This document shows positions 14,956 to 18,629 of a stretch of DNA of 18,629 nt, in pieces. Source of the DNA: an uncultured Mycoplasmatota bacterium (GTDB lineage Bacteria; Bacillota_I; Bacilli_A; RF39; UBA660). Location: contig USNG01000030.1 in assembly GCA_900556025.1 (NCBI GenBank), positions 1 through 18,629 of the forward strand. The letters are read 5' to 3'. The notes under the pieces are model-generated. The model was not told where the DNA came from. It searched no databases and saw only the letters and a program-made list of their open reading frames with translations. Position 1 is the stretch's first letter. Every line of letters begins with the position of its first letter. A program made the position numbers and the translations under genes.

Positions 14956-14964
14956 ATTATAACA
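14956..14964 (-). promoter_or_regulatory. Extended -10 promoter of tRNA-Leu
   Basis: Reads TGTTATAAT on the minus strand, with a perfect TATAAT about 11 bases before the mature tRNA 5' end. No good -35 is seen. Confidence 0.6.
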
Positions 14965-15071
14965 TAAGTTTTTAAAAAATAAATAAAAAATTAATATTTT
15001 AATAATTTATAAATGATTTTTATTTAGATTGTAAATAATGTGTAATTCCTATTTTTTAGTAAAAATATTTA

Positions 15072-15080
15072 TGCTAAAAT
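15072..15080 (+). promoter_or_regulatory. Extended -10 promoter for the CofE-family gene
   Basis: TGCTAAAAT, with transcription expected to start near 15087, at the ribosome binding site AGGAGAG. An overlapping TATAAT at 15080-15085 would leave almost no leader and is less likely. The rest of 14965-15071 shows nothing but A/T-rich sequence. Confidence 0.5.
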
Positions 15081-15098
15081 ATAATAGGAGAGTGATTT

Positions 15099-16286
15099 AT
15101 GAGAAACGTAGGAACAATCGCTAGAGGTATTAGAACACCAATTATTAAAGAAGGAGACAACTTAGCTCAAGTAGTTGTTGATTCTTTATTAAAAGCTAGT
15201 GAAACAGAAAAATTCGATTTTGAAGATAAGGATGTAGTAGCTATTACTGAAGCAGTAGTGGGAATTAGTGAAGGAAATTTTGCTACATTAGATCAAATTG
15301 CAAAAGATATTAGAAACAAACTAAATTCAGATCATATTGGTATTGTTTTTCCAATATTAAGTCGTAATAGATTTGCAGTTTTATTATCAGCAATGGCAAG
15401 ATCTACTAAGAAAATTACATTATTATCAAGTTTTCCATCTGATGAAGTAGGAAACGACATTTTATATAGAGATGATTTAATTAAATACGGAGTTAAAACA
15501 TCTGACTTAATTACTGAAGAAGAATACAAAGAAAAATTCTCTCATTTCAAACATTTATTTACTGGAGTAAATATGTATGAAGTATATAGAGATTTAGTAC
15601 TTAAAGAAGACTGTGAATTTGAAATGGTTTTCTCAAATAGTCCAGAAGATATTTTAAAATATACAAAAGATGTTATCTGCTGTGACATTCATACAAGAAA
15701 AGAAACTAAAGAGAGAATCTTAGCTAATGATCCAACAGCTAATGTAATATTAATGAGTGATATTTTAAATGAAAGTGTTGATGGAAGTGGATATTCTCCA
15801 TATGGATTATTAGGAAGTAATCGTTCAACAGAAGAAAGAGTTAAATTATTCCCAAGAACTGGAGATAAACTTGTTAATAGAGTTCAAGAATTATTAAAAG
15901 AAAAAACTGGTAAAACTATTGAAGTTATGGTTTATGGAGATGGTGCTTTTAAAGATCCAGTAGGTAAGATTTGGGAATTAGCTGACCCAGTTGTAAGTCC
16001 AGCTTATACTAAAGGTTTAGAAGGAAGTCCAAATGAAATAAAACTTAAATACTTCTCAGAAAATCAATTTAAAGATTTACATGGTGAAGCATTAGCTGAA
16101 GCTATGAAAGAAGCAATTAGGGATAAAGATAAAGAATTAAAAGGTACTATGGCAACTCAAGGTACTACACCAAGACGCTACACAGATTTACTAGGTAGCC
16201 TTTGTGATTTAGTAAGCGGAAGCGGAGACAAAGGAACACCAGTAGTTTTAATTCAAAGATACTTTACTAATTATAGTAATGACTAA
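15099..16286 (+). CDS. Coenzyme F420-0:L-glutamate ligase family protein (CofE-like)
   Basis: A 395-residue member of the F420_ligase family (PF01996), recognised from GTIARGIRTPIIKEGDNL, VVAITEAVVGISEGN and the core VYGDGAFKDPVGKIWELADP. In actinobacteria and methanogens CofE adds gamma-linked glutamate to F420-0. Proteins of this family also occur in Bacillota not known to make F420; there the substrate is unknown, so the catalytic family is supported but not the F420 role. It is longer than classical CofE (about 250 residues). Extra segments include a central region with SSFPSDEVGND and a C-terminal GTMATQGTTPRRYTDLLGSL. AGGAGAG precedes ATG 15099. It is transcribed alone between its own promoter and terminator; no other F420 genes are in the window. 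Confidence 0.8.
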   Translation: MRNVGTIARGIRTPIIKEGDNLAQVVVDSLLKASETEKFDFEDKDVVAITEAVVGISEGNFATLDQIAKDIRNKLNSDHIGIVFPILSRNRFAVLLSAMARSTKKITLLSSFPSDEVGNDILYRDDLIKYGVKTSDLITEEEYKEKFSHFKHLFTGVNMYEVYRDLVLKEDCEFEMVFSNSPEDILKYTKDVICCDIHTRKETKERILANDPTANVILMSDILNESVDGSGYSPYGLLGSNRSTEERVKLFPRTGDKLVNRVQELLKEKTGKTIEVMVYGDGAFKDPVGKIWELADPVVSPAYTKGLEGSPNEIKLKYFSENQFKDLHGEALAEAMKEAIRDKDKELKGTMATQGTTPRRYTDLLGSLCDLVSGSGDKGTPVVLIQRYFTNYSND

Positions 16287-16308
16287 GAAGAAGCAATTCT
16301 TCTTTTTT
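16285..16308 (+). terminator. Terminator of the CofE-family gene
   Basis: AAGAAGAA (16285-16292), loop GCAA, TTCTTCTT (16297-16304), then TTTT. The stop codon overlaps the 5' arm. Confidence 0.85.
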
Positions 16309-16338
16309 ATTTGTTCGCTAGTAATTTAAAATTCTAAG

Positions 16339-16347
16339 TGATAAAAT
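16339..16347 (+). promoter_or_regulatory. Extended -10 promoter for recX
   Basis: TGATAAAAT, 20 bases before ATG 16367, followed by the ribosome binding site GAGGAG. There is no convincing -35 and no recognisable SOS (LexA) box. Confidence 0.5.
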
Positions 16348-16366
16348 ACATAAAAGAGGAGTATTT

Positions 16367-17104
16367 ATGAAAATAAATAAATTTAAAAAAGTAGGTAAAA
16401 GTAAATATAAAATAATATTCGATAATACAGACATTACTTTATATGAAGATGTCATTCTTAAATATGATTTGCTAATCAAAAGCGAAGTAGATATAGATTT
16501 AATTGATAAAATAATTAAAGAAAATGAACATTATGATGCTTTTTATAGTGCTCTTAACTATATTGAAATTAAAATGAGAAATAAAAAAGAAATAATATCT
16601 TATTTGAAAAAGAAAGAATTTAATGATGAGATAATAAATGAAACTATTAATAAGTTAGAAAAATTAAATTTATTGAATTCTAAATCTTATATTCAAGCAT
16701 TTGTAAATGATAAAATTAATTTAAGTAGTGATGGTCCATACAAAATAAAGAAGTCTTTATTAGAATTTGATTTTAATGAAGAAGATATAGATAATTATTT
16801 GAATACTATAGATGAAAATATTTGGTTAGAAAAGCTAAAGAAGATAGCTAATAAAAAGAAATCTATCATGAAGAGTAAAAGCTATTATATGTTTGTTTCT
16901 AAAATGAAAAATGATTTATATAATTTAGGATATGATAAATATATGATAGAGAACGTTTTATCAAATATAGAATATGATTCAAATGCTTTAAATAAAGATT
17001 TAGAAAAGGCAAGTAAAAAGTTCAAAGGAGATAAAACCAAAATAATTAATTCACTTCTTAGAAAAGGATATAGTTATGAAGAGATAAATACCTCTTTAAA
17101 GTAA
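16367..17104 (+). CDS. recX: Regulatory protein RecX
   Basis: Small helical-repeat protein that binds RecA filaments and limits recombinase activity. The 245-residue length suits the long Bacillota form (three-helix RecX repeats). The signature region is DAFYSALNYIEIKMRNKKEI with SYLKKKEF, followed by the second repeat around NKLEKLNLLNSKSYIQAFV and a third near the C-terminus (LLRKGYSYEEI). The N-terminal strand region (KSKYKIIFDNTDITLYEDV) matches the usual extension. GAGGAG precedes the start. No recA is in this window. Lysine content is extreme, in line with the base composition. It converges on prsA and shares a bidirectional terminator with it. Confidence 0.88.
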   Translation: MKINKFKKVGKSKYKIIFDNTDITLYEDVILKYDLLIKSEVDIDLIDKIIKENEHYDAFYSALNYIEIKMRNKKEIISYLKKKEFNDEIINETINKLEKLNLLNSKSYIQAFVNDKINLSSDGPYKIKKSLLEFDFNEEDIDNYLNTIDENIWLEKLKKIANKKKSIMKSKSYYMFVSKMKNDLYNLGYDKYMIENVLSNIEYDSNALNKDLEKASKKFKGDKTKIINSLLRKGYSYEEINTSLK

Positions 17105-17148
17105 ATAAAAAACATATTTCGTTAATTCGAAATATGTTTTATTTTTTA
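17105..17148. terminator. Bidirectional terminator between recX and prsA
   Basis: A 13-bp stem: AAAACATATTTCG (17109-17121) and CGAAATATGTTTT (17128-17140), with a 6-base loop. Runs of T follow on the plus strand (ATTTTTTATT) and, reading the other way, on the minus strand. Confidence 0.92.
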
Positions 17149-18141
17149 TTAATTAGAACTACTATATTGAGATTCATATTGTTTCATTAATTCTTCAAAT
17201 GATTTTTCTAAATCGCTATCTACAATTTTCATATCATTCTTTTCTCTTAATGCTTTCAAAGCTTTAACATAGAAACCACTTTCATCAGCAATTTCTGTAG
17301 CAATTTTTTCAGTAATTGTAGTTTTTTCTTTTTCATCTAACTCAGGTTTTTTATCTTGAGATTTTCTATAAAGAATATGATAACCATAAGTAGATTTTAC
17401 AGGTTCTTTTGAATAACTTCCATCACTCATAGATTTTAAAGCATCAAATACTTCTGAAACAACATCATCACTATTAACTTTTCCAAGAGAACCACCATTT
17501 TTAGCAGTAGCTTCATCTTTAGAGTTATCTTTAGCTAATGTAGCAAAATCTTCGCCATTATCTAATTTTTTAATAATCTCTTTTGCTTTATCTAAAGCTT
17601 TATTTTGAGCTTTAGTTTTTTCTTCATCAGTAGCATCACTCTTAACATCTACACTAATTAATATATGACTAGCTTCAATATCACCAACAACTTCATTATC
17701 ATAATATTCTTGAATTTGTTTATCTGTTACTGTTTCTTTAGCATAATCATTAGTCCATAAATCTCTTTTATAACTTAATGATAAATATTCTTCAAATGCA
17801 GATTTAGAAGTTAAACCATAATAATAATTTAAATATACTTCTAAAGTTGTACCAGCTTTAGCTGCAGCAGCTTCAGCTTGTTTTACTTTTTGTTTAACAT
17901 ATTGTTTTTCTTCACTATCTGTTTCATATAAAGAATCTAATAGTTTCTTATCAATCATATTCATAAGAACTTGAGCTGAATTAGCTTTCTTTAATTCTTT
18001 ATAATAATCATCAGAACTTATAGCTCCATCTTTTAAAGTTACAATTGCATTTTCTCCATTCTTTAGTTTTACATCTTTACCACATCCTGCTAATAAGACA
18101 ATACAAGCAAGGACTAATAATGATTTTTTAATGTTTTTCAT
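17149..18141 (-). CDS. prsA: PrsA-type foldase lipoprotein (parvulin peptidyl-prolyl isomerase)
   Basis: Membrane-anchored extracellular chaperone that folds secreted proteins at the membrane-wall interface. The N-terminus is a lipoprotein signal: basic MKNIKK, hydrophobic core and lipobox LAGC with C20 as the lipidated residue. An Ala/Lys-rich helical chaperone part covers about 30-150. A parvulin domain covers roughly 153-260, with ASHILISV, DFATLAKDNSKD, NGGSLG and YGYHILY all as in active parvulins. A second helical segment follows, and the tail QYESQYSSSN is Ser-rich. At 330 residues it is of normal size. AGGAGG precedes the ATG. It is monocistronic, with a promoter at 18163-18191 divergent from the small YjcZ-like genes. 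Confidence 0.93.
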   Translation of the reverse strand: MKNIKKSLLVLACIVLLAGCGKDVKLKNGENAIVTLKDGAISSDDYYKELKKANSAQVLMNMIDKKLLDSLYETDSEEKQYVKQKVKQAEAAAAKAGTTLEVYLNYYYGLTSKSAFEEYLSLSYKRDLWTNDYAKETVTDKQIQEYYDNEVVGDIEASHILISVDVKSDATDEEKTKAQNKALDKAKEIIKKLDNGEDFATLAKDNSKDEATAKNGGSLGKVNSDDVVSEVFDALKSMSDGSYSKEPVKSTYGYHILYRKSQDKKPELDEKEKTTITEKIATEIADESGFYVKALKALREKNDMKIVDSDLEKSFEELMKQYESQYSSSN

Positions 18142-18162
18142 AAAATCCTCCTAACTCTTATA

Positions 18163-18191
18163 ATAATAGCAAATATAGTTAAAAAATACAA
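18163..18191 (-). promoter_or_regulatory. Sigma-A promoter of prsA
   Basis: Minus strand: TTGTAT, a 17-base spacer and TATTAT with an extended TGC directly before it. It lies 22 bases from the ATG, with AGGAGG in between. Confidence 0.7.
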
Positions 18192-18204
18192 GTAATTATC
18201 ATAC

Positions 18205-18231
18205 ACAAAAAGGGAACTTTCACATACTATA
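18205..18231 (+). promoter_or_regulatory. Possible mother-cell sigma (SigK-like) promoter for the miniprotein genes
   Basis: AC (18205-18206), 16 bases, then CATACTATA (18223-18231), which fits the B. subtilis SigK pattern AC and CATAnnnTA. No good sigma-A promoter is present in this gap. The match is short and A/T-rich, so it is tentative. Confidence 0.35.
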
Positions 18232-18264
18232 AGAGTGTAAAGATAAAAAAGGAGGAATGTTTTT

Positions 18265-18375
18265 ATGAATACAAATTGTGGATGCGGATGCAATAGAGGA
18301 AATGGTATCGGAGGCGCTGCTTTTGCTTTAGTATTATTTATTTTATTAGTAATCATATTAGGTGCATTTATTTAA
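18265..18375 (+). CDS. YjcZ-like miniature membrane protein 1, cysteine-rich N-terminus
   Basis: A 36-residue ORF: MNTNCGCGCNRGNGIGG followed by one hydrophobic helix (AAFALVLFILLVIILGAFI). Short glycine-rich heads plus a single helix ending in a small residue/Phe pattern are the YjcZ/sporulation miniprotein type (YjcZ_2-like). GGAGG at 18251-18255 stands 9 bases before the ATG. The head contains three cysteines alternating with glycine (CGCGC), unusual for this group and suggestive of metal or disulfide chemistry. The second miniprotein gene follows 19 bases later, so they form a pair. In bacilli such proteins are associated with spores; the role here is inferred from family resemblance only. 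Confidence 0.78.
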   Translation: MNTNCGCGCNRGNGIGGAAFALVLFILLVIILGAFI

Positions 18376-18394
18376 AATAAGGAGGTGTATTGAT

Positions 18395-18496
18395 ATGACT
18401 GCTGGTTGCTGTAATCAAGGAGCAAATATATTCTTTATAATATTGATATTATTTATCCTATTAGCAATTATATTTGGAACTTCTTGGGGATGGTAA
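18395..18496 (+). CDS. YjcZ-like miniature membrane protein 2, CC motif
   Basis: A 33-residue ORF: MTAGCCNQGAN, then a single hydrophobic helix (IFFIILILFILLAIIFGTSW) ending in GW. Strong ribosome binding site GGAGGTG at 18381-18387, 7 bases before the ATG. It shares with its neighbour a cysteine-bearing polar head and the LLxIIxG helix ending, and probably arose by duplication. A perfect terminator follows directly. Likely a membrane- or spore-associated structural miniprotein, by family resemblance. Confidence 0.78.
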   Translation: MTAGCCNQGANIFFIILILFILLAIIFGTSWGW

Positions 18497-18498
18497 TT

Positions 18499-18524
18499 AA
18501 AAAAGAGAAATATTTCTCTTTTTT
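18499..18524 (+). terminator. Terminator of the miniprotein pair
   Basis: AAAAAAGAGAAA and TTTCTCTTTTTT form a perfect inverted repeat around TA, with T-run to 18524. The symmetry could also stop transcription coming from the right. Confidence 0.9.
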
Positions 18525-18537
18525 GCTATAAAAATAA

Positions 18538-18582
18538 AGTGTTTTAAAAAGTTATTGCGTATTTAATTAATGAGGAGACAAA
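18538..18582 (+). repeat. Repeated leader/promoter element, copy 2
   Basis: It matches 7046-7090 in 41 of 45 positions; 34 of the first 35 bases are identical, and the segment TTGCGTATTTAATTAATG is exact. Here it lies 38-82 bases upstream of the gene starting at 18620, whereas copy 1 directly abuts dnaG. The purine-rich end reads AGGAGACAAA. Confidence 0.6.
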
Positions 18583-18597
18583 GAAATTTGTCTTTTT
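18576..18597 (+). terminator. Small leader terminator / attenuator
   Basis: AGACAAA (18576-18582), loop GAAA, TTTGTCT (18587-18593), TTTT. It lies between element copy 2 and the next gene's ribosome binding site, so any transcript starting in the element would meet it before the gene. Confidence 0.6.
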
Positions 18598-18619
18598 AAT
18601 TTGGAAGAAAGGAGGTAAT

Positions 18620-18629
18620 ATGAAATATT
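18620..18629 (+). CDS. Start of a gene cut by the window end
   Basis: AAAGGAGG (ending 18615) followed by ATG at 18620 and codons for Met-Lys-Tyr. Only the start is visible, so no function can be given. Its leader carries element copy 2 and an attenuator-like hairpin. Confidence 0.6.

Noticed and set aside
18570..18599. ATG AGG AGA ... TAA as a nine-codon leader peptide overlapping the attenuator.
   Set aside because: No ribosome binding site precedes this ATG, and the same ATG in copy 1 is simply the purine-rich start of the dnaG ribosome binding site.
1..18629. Use of TGA as tryptophan (code 4).
   Set aside because: Several genes end in TGA at family-appropriate positions with overlapping starts (1159, 5430), and TGG encodes the conserved Trp residues.
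1..18629. CRISPR arrays, complete insertion sequences, prophage genes or a CIRCE operator.
   Set aside because: No regularly spaced direct repeats, transposase motifs, phage structural genes or TTAGCACTC-type dyad were seen on either strand.

Overview
The window is very AT-rich DNA from a low-GC Bacillota. The gene order dnaG-rpoD-trmK, Gram-positive style ribosome binding sites (AGGAGG-like), a PrsA-type lipoprotein, RecX and YjcZ-like miniature proteins all point there. TGA serves as a normal stop (the first complete gene begins inside an ATGA overlap with a TGA stop), so this is not a code-4 mollicute. An uncultured gut-type Bacilli or Clostridia lineage is plausible, but the sequence alone does not fix it.

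Layout. 2-1159 is rarA, cut off at the left edge. It overlaps a short ORF (1156-1506) that starts like glycerol-3-phosphate dehydrogenase GpsA and ends like the C-terminal tail of DnaK: a deletion or misassembly junction. Then come pepF and dnaJ, closed by a terminator. 4500-5987 is an overlapping set: ybaK, a DUF1810 gene and a five-helix membrane protein. 6056-6988 is an unknown coiled-coil protein behind a near-consensus promoter that lies inside the preceding terminator. 7092-10538 is the replication/transcription operon dnaG-rpoD-trmK, all overlapping. It converges on an alpha/beta hydrolase gene (10548-11459, minus), which is divergent from an unknown gene (11551-12045).

12061-14760 is an accessory region. 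It holds a shredded pseudogene, a novel HExxH metallopeptidase-like protein with a small translationally coupled partner, a 158-nt stretch of consecutive hairpins ending in a strong terminator, and a minus-strand ORF resembling the tail of a MobV/Pre relaxase. It abuts the 3' end of tRNA-Leu(CAA), a common place for mobile elements.

15099-18141 returns to core-type genes: a CofE-family (F420-0:glutamate ligase-like) protein, recX and, on the minus strand, prsA. 18265-18496 encodes two tiny cysteine-headed single-helix proteins of YjcZ type. At 18538-18582 a 45-bp element is repeated almost exactly from just upstream of dnaG, and a new gene begins at 18620 and runs off the window.

Regulation is compact. 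Most intergenic gaps contain a hairpin terminator, and eight of nine sigma-A-like promoters I could place carry an extended -10 (TGn followed by a TATAAT-like hexamer), usually without a good -35. The most interesting items are the GpsA/DnaK chimera, the duplicated leader element shared by dnaG and the right-edge gene, the metallopeptidase cassette with its structured RNA region, and the cysteine-headed miniproteins.
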